Shown here in pieces: positions 1 through 8,458 of a stretch of DNA of 33,229 nt. A program made the translations under genes and the position numbers. The notes under the pieces are model-generated. The model ran no database searches, was not told the origin of the DNA, and saw nothing but the letters and a program-made list of their open reading frames with translations. The DNA comes from RBG-16-42-24 sp964396785 (GTDB taxonomy: Bacteria; Patescibacteriota; Microgenomatia; UBA8517). The stretch lies in NCBI GenBank assembly GCA_964396785.1, contig CAYNFU010000006.1, positions 1 to 33,229 of the forward strand. The letters are read 5' to 3'. How positions within the stretch are numbered: position 1 is the stretch's first letter; the number at the start of each line of letters is the position of its first letter.

Positions 1-189
1 AGCGCAAATAACGGAGATATTGTCGTTGCCCTTCTTGATAATGGAATGGCCACTCTAAAGAGGTACTTCAAGGAAACGACTAGGATACGCCTTGAGCCCG
101 CCAACGCTAAAATGAGCCCCATATTCGTCAAAAATGTACGTATTCAGGGTAAGGTGGTTGGGTTAATTCGAAGATACGACAGAAATTAG
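1..189 (+). CDS. lexA: LexA repressor, C-terminal fragment (5' truncated by window edge)
   Basis: Reading frame 1 is open from the first base to a TAG at 187-189 and gives 62 residues. They match the C-terminal S24 peptidase half of LexA: an NNGDIVVALLD strand, then the MATLKRYFKE segment with Lys20 of the fragment at the position of the catalytic lysine of the Ser/Lys dyad, and the closing GKVVGLIRRYD strand. The serine and the N-terminal winged helix lie outside the window. LexA represses SOS genes and cleaves itself when RecA filaments form. UmuD- and phage-repressor-like S24 proteins share this fold, but the end of the protein fits LexA best. Its stop overlaps the dedA stop by 4 bp, tail to tail, with no room for a separate terminator. 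Confidence 0.85.
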   Translation, partial: SANNGDIVVALLDNGMATLKRYFKETTRIRLEPANAKMSPIFVKNVRIQGKVVGLIRRYDRN

Positions 190-812
190 CTATTTCTTCT
201 TTTGAGGTGAGTATAAATATAAAGTCCGAAGGCGGCCACTCCAAGGAGGATAATTACAAATTGAAACTTTCTAAATACAGGCTCTATTGCCAGCCAATTT
301 TCGCCCAGCTTTAATCCTACGTAGGCCAAAATGCCGGACCAGATAAAGGAGCCGATGAAAGTAAGTAGCGCAAAAACAGGAAGGTTCATTTTGGCAATAC
401 CAGCGGGAAGAGAAATGAAGGTCCTGACAATTGGAAGTAGTCTTGATCCAAAGGTTATTCCTTGCCCGTATTTTGTAAACCACTCTTTAGACTTGTCAAA
501 CTCTTCTTCCCGAATTAAAAGCCACTTACCCCATTTCCTTATGGCAATTCTTACCCACCCTTCCCCTTTGACGTAACCTAGGTAATAGGCAAGAAGTGAG
601 CCTGAAAGATTTCCCAAAGCCCCTATAAAAACTACGGCCCAAAAAGAAACTACTCCCCGTCCTGCCAAAAATCCCCCAAAGGGCATGGTAATTTCTGATG
701 GAATCGGGATGAGTGCGGATTCTGCCGTCATAAGGACAAAGACGGCCACAAGTCCCGAGCCTTCAATAAAGCCTGTTAAGGCGTTAACTATTACTCCTGT
801 TATCTCCTCCAT
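186..812 (-). CDS. DedA family (VTT domain) membrane protein
   Basis: This 208-aa polytopic membrane protein of the DedA/SNARE-associated family has the two family signatures: the acidic re-entrant motif ESALIPIPSE at residues 31-40, and FGSRLLPIVRT at 121-131 with both conserved arginines (R124, R130). Several hydrophobic segments follow, and the C-terminus is basic (KRRNS). Known members support membrane-potential homeostasis or flip undecaprenyl phosphate or phospholipids; which applies here cannot be read from the sequence. Its start lies 13 bp inside the end of gpmI, so it is probably the last gene of the carbon-metabolism operon. A lipid-carrier recycling role would suit a cell that also has a glycan export operon, but that is inference. 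Confidence 0.9.
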   Translation of the reverse strand: MEEITGVIVNALTGFIEGSGLVAVFVLMTAESALIPIPSEITMPFGGFLAGRGVVSFWAVVFIGALGNLSGSLLAYYLGYVKGEGWVRIAIRKWGKWLLIREEEFDKSKEWFTKYGQGITFGSRLLPIVRTFISLPAGIAKMNLPVFALLTFIGSFIWSGILAYVGLKLGENWLAIEPVFRKFQFVIILLGVAAFGLYIYTHLKRRNS

Positions 813-2467
813 ATACTTCCAAGTAAATTCTTACCCGTCATTGTATTAGGAACTGGTATATCTAGTAAAGAAAGGACGGTTGGTCCAATATCCGCAAGTA
901 TTCCAGACGTTAGCATGGTGGGTTTGCCCAAAAATTGTTTGCTTACAGCAATAAATGGAACAGGATTTGCGGAATGCTCTGTATCCACCCCGCCGGTATG
1001 GAGGTTTATCATTTCCTCGGCATTCCCATGGTCAGCAGTAATAAGCAGTATCCCATTGTTTGCCGAAATAAAACTTTCCAGGTGACCCAAACACTCATCC
1101 ACCACCTCACAAGCAGTTACGGCTGGCTTAATATTCCCGGTATGCCCTACCATGTCGGGATTGGGGAAATTGATGAGAATAAAGGAATACTCGTGCCTAG
1201 TTCTCATATAATTAAGAACACTCTCCGTGAGGGCTTTTGCCGACATTTCAGGTTTTAAATCGTAGGTTTTTACTTTGGGGGAAGGAACAATGATTCTTTC
1301 CTCGCCTGAAAATGCGTGATCGCGAAGTCCGTTAAAATAGAAAGTTACAAATCTCTCTTTTTCCGATTCGGTGGCTCTTAACTGTTGTAATCCGTGATTA
1401 GATATCACCCTTCCCAAAGGCATTTCGATAATCTCGGGAGGGAAAGCTACTTTGGCTCCTGCTTCAACCAAAGAGTTGGCATAAAGTGTCATTGTTACAA
1501 AATAGAGGTTCTCAAGGGCTTTACCCCTCTCAAAAATGGGCCTTGATGTATCTTGTGCAATTGGCGTATGACGACCCAAATATTCCACTTGGTATGGGTC
1601 AAATTCCACAATCTCATTAGCCTTTGAAAAATCTTTGAGTAAAAATGCTTTTGAAAGTTGTCTTGGCCGATCAATTCTAAAATTGAAAAAAATGACGGCG
1701 TCTTTATCTTTGATTGTAGCAAGAGGCTGACCCCTCTCGTCAGAAATAATTGAGGGGGCTATAAATTCATCCGTCGCCCCCTCTTGATATGAAAGCTCAA
1801 TAGCCTCTTCAGGGGTTTTCACAATTTGACCCATCCCTCTCGTTAATGCAAGATAGGCCTTCTGAGTTCTTTCCCAGCGATAATCCCTATCCATAGCCCA
1901 GTAGCGTCCCATTAGGGATGCAATTTTTCCTACCCCTTCTCTTTTTAGAATATTTTTGACCTGGTTCACGTAAGTTTTTGCAGAGGTCGGAGCCGAGTCT
2001 CTCCCGTCGGTAAATAAGTGCAAAAAAAAGTTTGGGAATTTTAGACGTCCAGCGAGTTGAATTAGAGCAAATAAATGCTCGATATTTGAGTGCACCCCAC
2101 CCGCGCCAATTAAGCCCATAAAATGTACGTTTGAAGAATTTTTCTTGGCGTGCTCAAATGCCCCTATGAGAGCCTCATTTGAGAAAAATGCTCCTTCGGC
2201 TATGGACATGTTAATCCGCACCAGGTCCTGGTAAACAATTCGACCAGCCCCAAGGTTTAAGTGCCCCGTTTCGGTGTTTCCAGCTTCACCCTTAGGGAGA
2301 CCTACGGCTTCTCCTGAAGCGGAAAGCTGTGTATGGGGGTAGGAAATCCAAAATCTGTTGAAATTTGGTGTTTTTGCCTGAGAAATGGCATTCCCCGGCC
2401 CATTGGGCGCAATACCCCAGCCATCAAGAATAACAAGAGTAACGAACCTTGGAGAGTCCGGATTCAT
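800..2467 (-). CDS. gpmI: 2,3-bisphosphoglycerate-independent phosphoglycerate mutase
   Basis: Interconverts 3- and 2-phosphoglycerate in the cytoplasm. At 555 aa it is longer than the usual ~510. Recognisable blocks of the alkaline-phosphatase-superfamily enzyme are DGWG (15-18), TDGRDSAPTSA, RYWAMDRDYRWERT, NFRIDRPRQ, NPDMVGHTGN, ITADHGNAEEM and HSANPVPF. The nucleophile block reads GNTETGHLNLGAGR, so residue 65 is Thr (codon ACC at 2275-2273) where the family normally has the phosphorylated Ser of GNSEVGH. The rest of the pocket looks intact, so this is probably a Thr-nucleophile variant rather than a dead enzyme. The start ATG overlaps the eno TGA as ATGA (2464-2467), which implies translational coupling directly downstream of enolase. 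Confidence 0.95.
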   Translation of the reverse strand: MNPDSPRFVTLVILDGWGIAPNGPGNAISQAKTPNFNRFWISYPHTQLSASGEAVGLPKGEAGNTETGHLNLGAGRIVYQDLVRINMSIAEGAFFSNEALIGAFEHAKKNSSNVHFMGLIGAGGVHSNIEHLFALIQLAGRLKFPNFFLHLFTDGRDSAPTSAKTYVNQVKNILKREGVGKIASLMGRYWAMDRDYRWERTQKAYLALTRGMGQIVKTPEEAIELSYQEGATDEFIAPSIISDERGQPLATIKDKDAVIFFNFRIDRPRQLSKAFLLKDFSKANEIVEFDPYQVEYLGRHTPIAQDTSRPIFERGKALENLYFVTMTLYANSLVEAGAKVAFPPEIIEMPLGRVISNHGLQQLRATESEKERFVTFYFNGLRDHAFSGEERIIVPSPKVKTYDLKPEMSAKALTESVLNYMRTRHEYSFILINFPNPDMVGHTGNIKPAVTACEVVDECLGHLESFISANNGILLITADHGNAEEMINLHTGGVDTEHSANPVPFIAVSKQFLGKPTMLTSGILADIGPTVLSLLDIPVPNTMTGKNLLGSIWRR

Positions 2468-3735
2468 GGGGCATTAAGGGAAAGTTCATGCTCGATTGCC
2501 AAAAGTCTATTGTATTTTGCAACACGCTCACCCCTGGCTGGAGCGCCGAACTTTACATAGTCTGCCCCAACGCCGACCCCAAAATCAGCAATCAGCCAGT
2601 CGTTGGTTTCTCCCGACCTATGCGAAACTATTACCTTCCAGTTTGCGTCCCTCGCCTGCTTAACCACTTTAAGTGTCTCTGTTATTGTTCCTATTTGATT
2701 GGGTTTAACCAAAATTCCATTACATGCCTTCTCCTTAATTGCCTTTTCAACACGTTTAGGATTTGTAACCAGTAAATCGTCCCCAACTATTGTTACCTGG
2801 TCTCCAAAAATTTCCTGAATTTTTTTCCAACCGGACCAGCCATCCTCGTAGAACGGGTCCTCGAGGTTAGAAAGCCTATATGTCGTGTTTATAGCCTTAT
2901 AAAACTCAATAAGCTGGTCTTCGCTCAGAGGTGAGGATTTATCTCTTATGACGTACTCCCCGTTTTTGTGGAAGGAGTTTGCCGCTACATCAAGACCAAA
3001 GAATATATCCCTTCCGATTTGATATTTAGTAGCGCGTATTGAGTCTGCCATGAGTTCAAAGGCGTCGGCATTAGTAAAAAGATTGGGGGCGTAGCCTCCT
3101 TCATCGCCAACAGAGTGAATAGCCCCACGCCTTTCTAAGTTGTCCCCAATGGCAAGATATATCTCCGCTCCAATTCTCAGGCCCTCGGAAAATGTCTTTG
3201 ATGAAGCAGGGCTTACATGAAATTCTTGAAAATCTAAGTTTCCCGCCCCGTGAAGTCCGCCATTTATCATGTTAAAAAGCGGGGTCGGAATGTGCACCTT
3301 GGGATTAAAACCTAACCCCTTTGAAAGATATTCTATCCATTTATATAGAGGAATATTTTGGGCCAAGGCCCCTGCTTTAGTAACGGCCATAGAAACTGCT
3401 AAGATTGCATTAGCTCCATATTTTGTCTTATTTTCCGTACCATCGAGGGCAATGAGTTTCTGGTCAATATCATATTGGTGGACTGGATCCTGGCCCCAGG
3501 TAGCGGGACCTAAAATATCATTTACGTTCTTTACCGCAGTGAGAACTCCTTTGCCATGGTAGCGGGGATCTGTCGTATCTCTTAATTCTATAGCTTCGTG
3601 GGTCCCGGTTGAAGTTCCTGCGGGAACGGATGTAACTGAAACCAAACCGTTGTCCAAAAGACATGCAGCTTCAACCGTTGGGATTCCTCTGGAATCCAAT
3701 ATCTCCCTAGCCCAGACTTTTGATATCTTCGCCAT
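2464..3735 (-). CDS. eno: Enolase (phosphopyruvate hydratase)
   Basis: Converts 2-phosphoglycerate to PEP in the cytoplasm. It is 423 aa and full length. The N-terminal ILDSRG motif, VGDEGG with E212, metal ligands D249, E292 and D319/D320, catalytic K344 in LVKPNQIGT, SHRSGE (371-376) and K395 are all present. Two loops are atypical: the mobile loop is PAGTSTG instead of PSGASTG, and the His loop is GGLHGAGN instead of GGSHADN, although H162 is kept. These are conservative, so activity is expected. It sits 2 nt after ppsA and overlaps gpmI by 4 bp, which places three consecutive lower-glycolysis enzymes in one unit. Confidence 0.95.
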   Translation of the reverse strand: MAKISKVWAREILDSRGIPTVEAACLLDNGLVSVTSVPAGTSTGTHEAIELRDTTDPRYHGKGVLTAVKNVNDILGPATWGQDPVHQYDIDQKLIALDGTENKTKYGANAILAVSMAVTKAGALAQNIPLYKWIEYLSKGLGFNPKVHIPTPLFNMINGGLHGAGNLDFQEFHVSPASSKTFSEGLRIGAEIYLAIGDNLERRGAIHSVGDEGGYAPNLFTNADAFELMADSIRATKYQIGRDIFFGLDVAANSFHKNGEYVIRDKSSPLSEDQLIEFYKAINTTYRLSNLEDPFYEDGWSGWKKIQEIFGDQVTIVGDDLLVTNPKRVEKAIKEKACNGILVKPNQIGTITETLKVVKQARDANWKVIVSHRSGETNDWLIADFGVGVGADYVKFGAPARGERVAKYNRLLAIEHELSLNAP

Positions 3736-3737
3736 AA

Positions 3738-6008
3738 TTACCTCTTCCCAACTTTCTTCTCTGCGTTATGAATTAGAAGTCTTGCGCGCTCGATGGAATC
3801 CGGATTTACAGAAATGCTGGTGATTCCATAACCGACGAGTTTTTCAACCAAGTCGTCATACTGTGACGGTGCCTGTCCGCAGATTGACGAGGATATTCCG
3901 TGCTTGTGGCACGATTTAATAACTCGCTCAAGGGCCCAAAGAACGGCCGGCGTGCGCTCGTCAAAGGCTGAAGCGACTTCTGCGTTATCCCGGTCCGTTC
4001 CTAAAATAAGCATAGTTAGGTCATTGGAACCGATTGATATGCCGTCAATTCCGACTTTAACGAAATCCTCAAATTGGATAATGTTTACCGGAAGCTCAAC
4101 CATCATCCAGAACTTAAAACTCGGGGACTCGAGTAAACCCTCAGATGCAACAAGTCTTTTTACCTTTGAAAGCTCCTCGGGAGAGCGTACGAAAGGAATC
4201 ATGAGCCATAGGTTTTTGTGCTTTTCTCGAACCTTTTTAATAGCCGCAAGCTCTAGGCCAAAAACCTCGGGATTTGCTATGTAGCGAAATGCTCCACGAT
4301 ATCCCAACATTGGATTTGATTCCTCCGGCTCCCAGGCAGCTCCTCCAGGAAGAGACCTATATTCGTTTGTTTTGAAATCAGTCGCCCTGTAGACAACTGG
4401 GCGGGGATCAAAAGCTTCACAAAATGTAATTAGGTGACTAGCAAGCTTATTAATGAAGTCCCCCTGGGTTTTGTGCTTTAAAGCCTCCTTAGGATGTATT
4501 CCAATATTGGCAATCATAAATTCGGCCCTGAGAAGCCCCACGCCCTCTACATTCATCTTGGCAATTTCTCTCGCGCGTTCCGGCTCCGCCAAATTTACAT
4601 ATACTCTTGTTGCGGTTTTAAATTTCTTTGAAGACTTTTGTGGAACGACTTTAGCTTCGGTTTTTGCAACCGCCCCGCCCATAAATACCATTCCCTTTTT
4701 ACCGTCAACCGTAACAATTTGATCCTCCTTTAAAGTAGTAGTCCCCTTTTTTGTCCCCACCACGCAAGGAATTCCCAGTTCTCTTGAAACTATTGCTGCG
4801 TGGGACGTTTGTCCTCCCTCGTCAGTTACTATGGCAGCGGCCTTTTTCATCGCAGGGACGAAGTCTGGTGAAGTCATTACGGAAACAAGTACGTCTCCTC
4901 GACCGACTTTTCCAATTTCCTTTGGAGTTTTGGCAATTCTCACGGGACCCGTTCCAATTCCTGGACTTGCCCCGCTTCCGGTAAGAATCGGTGCTTGGGC
5001 TATCTTAAATTCACCTTTGTCACCCTTCAATATCTCGGCTGATTTTTTAATTGTGGTGATTGGACGAGTTTGAACGATATATATTTTATTCTTCTCCTTG
5101 GCCCACTCTACGTCTTGGGGAAAGTAGTAATGTTTTTGAAGTTTTGCTCCGAGCTTTGCAACCGCAACTATTTCCTTATCACTAATTTTTTGCAGGTGTT
5201 TTTTATTCTCACGGACACCTGTTTCAAGGGTAGTACCTTTAACTCTTATAAGCTGTATTGATTGGTCGACCACCTGTTTTGAAAGAACGTCAAAAGTTTC
5301 CTTCTGTACAACATAGTGGTCGGGAACAACCGTCCCTTGAACAATCATCTCTCCCAAACCCCAAATAGCCTCAATTATTATTTTGTCCTTTTCGTTAGTT
5401 ACCGGATCTTGTGTAAACATAACCCCCGAAACTTCGGACTGAATCATCTTTTGGACAATTACAGAAATTTTGACTTTATCGTGTGAGATTTTATTTTGCT
5501 CCCTATAAAAAATAGCACGAGGGGTGTAAAGTGAGGCCCAACACTCGCGAGTGTAATTAATAAGATTTGCTTCTCCCGAAATATTTAGAAAGGTTGCTTG
5601 TTGACCAGCGAAACTTGCGTTTGGAAGGTCTTCGGCCGTTGCAGAAGAGCGTATGGCCACAAGTGCATTTCTAAATATTCCCGAGAGCTTTTTGTAGGAA
5701 CGGATAATTTCGAGACCAACGCCTTCCGGGATTTCAGAACTTTTTATCTTCTTTTGAATCCTATTTGCAGCTGACTCTAGCTCTTCTGTGTTTGAAACAT
5801 TTGTGATTTTAAGAATCTTTGCAATATCATTAGCTATTTTATTGTGCTCCATAAAGGCATCATAGGCGGGAACAGTTATTGCAAAACCGTTGGGTACTGG
5901 AAAGCCAGCCTTTGTCATTTCACCAAGGTTAGCCCCTTTTCCACCCGCAAGAGGTAAGTCCTCTTTGTCAATATCTTTGAAGAAGACAGTATATGGTTTG
6001 GCAGGCAT
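3738..6008 (-). CDS. ppsA: Phosphoenolpyruvate synthase (pyruvate, water dikinase)
   Basis: Makes PEP from pyruvate and ATP (giving AMP and Pi), or runs in reverse. From the chosen start it is 756 aa. An N-terminal ATP-grasp/pyruvate-binding domain spans about 15-320 (AGGKGANLGEM; AIRSSATAEDLPNASFAGQ). The swivelling phosphohistidine domain has H403 in GGQTSHAAIVSREL. A C-terminal PEP-binding TIM barrel has LLRAEFMI, NPMLGYRGAFRY, ELP, SIGSNDLTM and CGQAP. The frame stays open upstream to 6089, but the family N-terminus begins at MPAKPYTVFFKDI (ATG at 6008), 22 nt after the preceding stop. ATG at 6050 is an alternative overlapping the isomerase gene. The complete domain set and the neighbouring eno and gpmI support PEP synthase rather than PPDK, which is longer. 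Confidence 0.93.
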   Translation of the reverse strand: MPAKPYTVFFKDIDKEDLPLAGGKGANLGEMTKAGFPVPNGFAITVPAYDAFMEHNKIANDIAKILKITNVSNTEELESAANRIQKKIKSSEIPEGVGLEIIRSYKKLSGIFRNALVAIRSSATAEDLPNASFAGQQATFLNISGEANLINYTRECWASLYTPRAIFYREQNKISHDKVKISVIVQKMIQSEVSGVMFTQDPVTNEKDKIIIEAIWGLGEMIVQGTVVPDHYVVQKETFDVLSKQVVDQSIQLIRVKGTTLETGVRENKKHLQKISDKEIVAVAKLGAKLQKHYYFPQDVEWAKEKNKIYIVQTRPITTIKKSAEILKGDKGEFKIAQAPILTGSGASPGIGTGPVRIAKTPKEIGKVGRGDVLVSVMTSPDFVPAMKKAAAIVTDEGGQTSHAAIVSRELGIPCVVGTKKGTTTLKEDQIVTVDGKKGMVFMGGAVAKTEAKVVPQKSSKKFKTATRVYVNLAEPERAREIAKMNVEGVGLLRAEFMIANIGIHPKEALKHKTQGDFINKLASHLITFCEAFDPRPVVYRATDFKTNEYRSLPGGAAWEPEESNPMLGYRGAFRYIANPEVFGLELAAIKKVREKHKNLWLMIPFVRSPEELSKVKRLVASEGLLESPSFKFWMMVELPVNIIQFEDFVKVGIDGISIGSNDLTMLILGTDRDNAEVASAFDERTPAVLWALERVIKSCHKHGISSSICGQAPSQYDDLVEKLVGYGITSISVNPDSIERARLLIHNAEKKVGKR

Positions 6009-6030
6009 CCTTATTATGTTCGCAGAAATT

Positions 6031-7110
6031 TCATTTCTTCGCAAGCTCATTTTTGAAGTAGTCGACCCATGGAATTGGAGAAGGATCAATACCGTAGGAA
6101 ATTGCTAAATAGAAGCTCACATAGGAGCCCAACACTAAAAGTTCATATACTTGTTCCAGTTTTGTCGAGCCTCTTAATTTGACCAAATCAGATTCAACGT
6201 CATTTTTCTCAACCACATCGAGAGTTATTGGGTATCTCTTTTTTATCTCATCAGGATAAAGTTCTGAATCAAAAAATAGAAAATGGAAAAGAGTTTTTAA
6301 ATGAGAAGGATTTTTCAGTCCTTCCAGTAAGTGGTGGTTTAGTTCCGGTATGTCAAAGCTTATTGCGAAACTTTTAGAATTCTCATTCAACTGATTCTTA
6401 AAAGCATGGGCAACTCCTGTAAGGTGAGAGCTTGAAATAATAATCGGCACTTTATTTTTGAGTTTCCCTGAATAAATTTTGGCCACATTTTCTTTCTGGG
6501 GGGCTCTAACTCCCATCGCGGCAACGTCTGCCTCCATATTGATTACTACTTTTTTAATTTCAGCTTCCCCAACTTTCACAAAACCTAAACCTGAAAGGAG
6601 TGCTAAATTTGCAGTTATTGTATATCCGAGCGCCATTCTGGGCTGATTTGAGGGGTTTTCCTTTGGTTCAAAAATATATCCAGGGATATTTTTTGCACGG
6701 GCAGTCTCAGCGAGCTTGCCACCGGTTGTGACTATAAATATTTTGGCGCCTTTTGATTGAGCTTCGTTGGTCGCTGATAAAGTTTCTGCTGTGTTACCTG
6801 AATAAGAGGAGAGGATAACCAAAGTATCTCCTCGGACGTAATTTGGTAAAGTGTAATCTGTCACTACTTCGAGAGGAGCAAGGTTTGAAGACAATAAAAG
6901 TGAGTGAAGCACGCGGCCCGGAAGTGCTGACCCTCCCATTCCAGAAACGACAATATTTGAAATGTGATGATAATCTTCAGGAAGCCCACTTGCTATTTTT
7001 GAAACTTCCTGCCAAGCTTGAGAAACCTGACGGGGTAAAGCGTCTATTGAACCCAGAATGTTCCCTTTATCGAGCTCGCTAATTTTTCCCAGGTCGTCAA
7101 GACTATCCAT
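6031..7110 (-). CDS. Bifunctional phosphoglucose/phosphomannose isomerase
   Basis: This 359-aa two-SIS-domain protein of the PGI/PMI family is best known from archaea and several bacteria. It interconverts fructose-6-phosphate with glucose-6- or mannose-6-phosphate. Visible motifs are SGMGGSALPG (56-65), the sugar-phosphate loop SYSGNTAETL (102-111), the catalytic Glu region NQLNENSK with E243, the His pair ELNHH (259-260) and the family's C-terminal signature PIPWVDYFKNEL. It overlaps the upstream phosphohexomutase by 8 bp and precedes ppsA, so carbon entering as hexose phosphate or leaving by gluconeogenesis can be directed to glucose- or mannose-type precursors. The family's SIS motifs make a stand-alone sugar isomerase such as GmhA unlikely. 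Confidence 0.92.
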   Translation of the reverse strand: MDSLDDLGKISELDKGNILGSIDALPRQVSQAWQEVSKIASGLPEDYHHISNIVVSGMGGSALPGRVLHSLLLSSNLAPLEVVTDYTLPNYVRGDTLVILSSYSGNTAETLSATNEAQSKGAKIFIVTTGGKLAETARAKNIPGYIFEPKENPSNQPRMALGYTITANLALLSGLGFVKVGEAEIKKVVINMEADVAAMGVRAPQKENVAKIYSGKLKNKVPIIISSSHLTGVAHAFKNQLNENSKSFAISFDIPELNHHLLEGLKNPSHLKTLFHFLFFDSELYPDEIKKRYPITLDVVEKNDVESDLVKLRGSTKLEQVYELLVLGSYVSFYLAISYGIDPSPIPWVDYFKNELAKK

Positions 7111-8455
7111 TTGGGGCAGAAATCATCTCCTTTACAAAAGACATACCATCCTCAAGAAGTTTCTTGGCTTTCCGCTCGTCTTTGCTCTCCGCAAAAACTC
7201 TAAATTCAGGGGCATTGGCGCTGGAGCGAAATAGTATCCAGGTATCATTAGCAATCCAGATTTTAAGCCCGTCGATTTCTTCTGTTTTAACCCCTTTAAA
7301 TTTCTTTTTGGCTTGTCTAAGAATCTTGTCTTTGAGTTCCCATTTATAGTCCACTTTGGTTCTATACATATAAAACTTGGGGAGCGTTGCGACAAGGTCT
7401 GAAAACTTTCCGCCAAATTCAAAAAGGAGGTTTAATATCTTCATAGTCATTGCCCCCCCGTCTCTGGTATACATTATCTCGGCCGAAATCCCTCCGCCGT
7501 TTGATTCAAAGCCGAAAGTGGCACCAACTTGCTTCATCTTGCCCACAACAAATGGGGAACCAACCTTGGTCCTAATAACTTTTTTGCCAAGAGTATCGAC
7601 GACTGAAGAAGCGCTAATAGTTGTAACCACAGTATCTCCAAGAGCTTTTTTGGCAATTAATGAGCATGAATATTCTCCCGGGACAAATTCTCCCATTTCA
7701 TTGACAAAAACGACTCTATCTCCGTCACCGTCAAAGGCTATTCCAAAATGTATTCCTTCCTTCTTGACCGTTTCTTTAAGAAGCTCAATACCCGCTTTAT
7801 CGTCCGTATCCGTATCACGAGCTATGAAAGGCTCCTGGGGGTCACAGTTTACCTCGATTACATTTAGGCCAAGTCTTCGAAGCAAGGCCGGCATAACGAC
7901 CGACTGAGAACCATTTGCGCAGTCGAGTCCCACATTCCAACGCGGGAAAGGGCCCAAGGCTAAATTAAATAACATTTCAGAGTAGAGCTCCTCTGCTCTT
8001 GACTCAATTTTTACGTTGACAGAGACGCCTTCGGGTTTCTCTTTATCCCTTAACTCATAATAAATAGACTCTATTTCTTTTTGGTCTTCTATCGAAGCCT
8101 CCTCGTCATGGGCATAAAATTTAACCCCATTAAGCTCGGGGGCAATGTGGCTACCCGTTACCATTATCCCAGCAACGACAGGAGTATTAATTATTAACCA
8201 ATTCATAGAAGGAATGGGGGTTACGCCTTCGTCGAAAAGCTCGACATCTGCCGTTGCGAGTCCGACTAGTATTTCATTTCTTATTCTGGGGCTAGATTCT
8301 CTTGGGTCCATCCCGATGGCAATTGGTCCCAAGCTTTGGTGGCGTCTAAGAAACTCAACAAAAGTCCTGCCTATGTCGAAACAAAACTGTCTGGTAAAAA
8401 GAGAGTCTGCAGAACCTCTTATACCGCTCGTTCCGAATAGAGATTTTTCTGTCAC
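7103..8455 (-). CDS. Phosphomannomutase/phosphoglucomutase family (alpha-D-phosphohexomutase)
   Basis: A 450-aa enzyme that moves phosphate between C6 and C1 of a hexose phosphate to give the 1-phosphate used for nucleotide sugars. The four active-site loops are in order: FGTSGIRG (7-14), the phosphoserine loop TGSHIAPELNGVKF with S102 (usually TASHNP), metal loop DGDGDR (242-247), sugar-specificity loop FESNGGG (316-322) and phosphate loop RSSANAPEFR (410-419; usually SGTEP). The variant sugar loop does not let me choose between mannose, glucose or glucosamine phosphate. Translation begins at a GTG 3 nt after the holA stop and overlaps the isomerase by 8 bp. It is the likely link from the carbon cluster to surface glycans. 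Confidence 0.9.
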   Translation of the reverse strand: MTEKSLFGTSGIRGSADSLFTRQFCFDIGRTFVEFLRRHQSLGPIAIGMDPRESSPRIRNEILVGLATADVELFDEGVTPIPSMNWLIINTPVVAGIMVTGSHIAPELNGVKFYAHDEEASIEDQKEIESIYYELRDKEKPEGVSVNVKIESRAEELYSEMLFNLALGPFPRWNVGLDCANGSQSVVMPALLRRLGLNVIEVNCDPQEPFIARDTDTDDKAGIELLKETVKKEGIHFGIAFDGDGDRVVFVNEMGEFVPGEYSCSLIAKKALGDTVVTTISASSVVDTLGKKVIRTKVGSPFVVGKMKQVGATFGFESNGGGISAEIMYTRDGGAMTMKILNLLFEFGGKFSDLVATLPKFYMYRTKVDYKWELKDKILRQAKKKFKGVKTEEIDGLKIWIANDTWILFRSSANAPEFRVFAESKDERKAKKLLEDGMSFVKEMISAPNG

Positions 8456-8458
8456 AAC

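Noticed and set aside
2464..2466. UGA recoding as in Gracilibacteria/Absconditabacteria
   Set aside because: TGA ends eno, ruvC, lemA, holA and others exactly where the proteins should end, so it is a true stop.
6009..6089. Upstream start for PEP synthase
   Set aside because: The extra 27 residues lie mostly within the end of the isomerase gene and do not resemble the family, which begins at MPAKPYTVFF.
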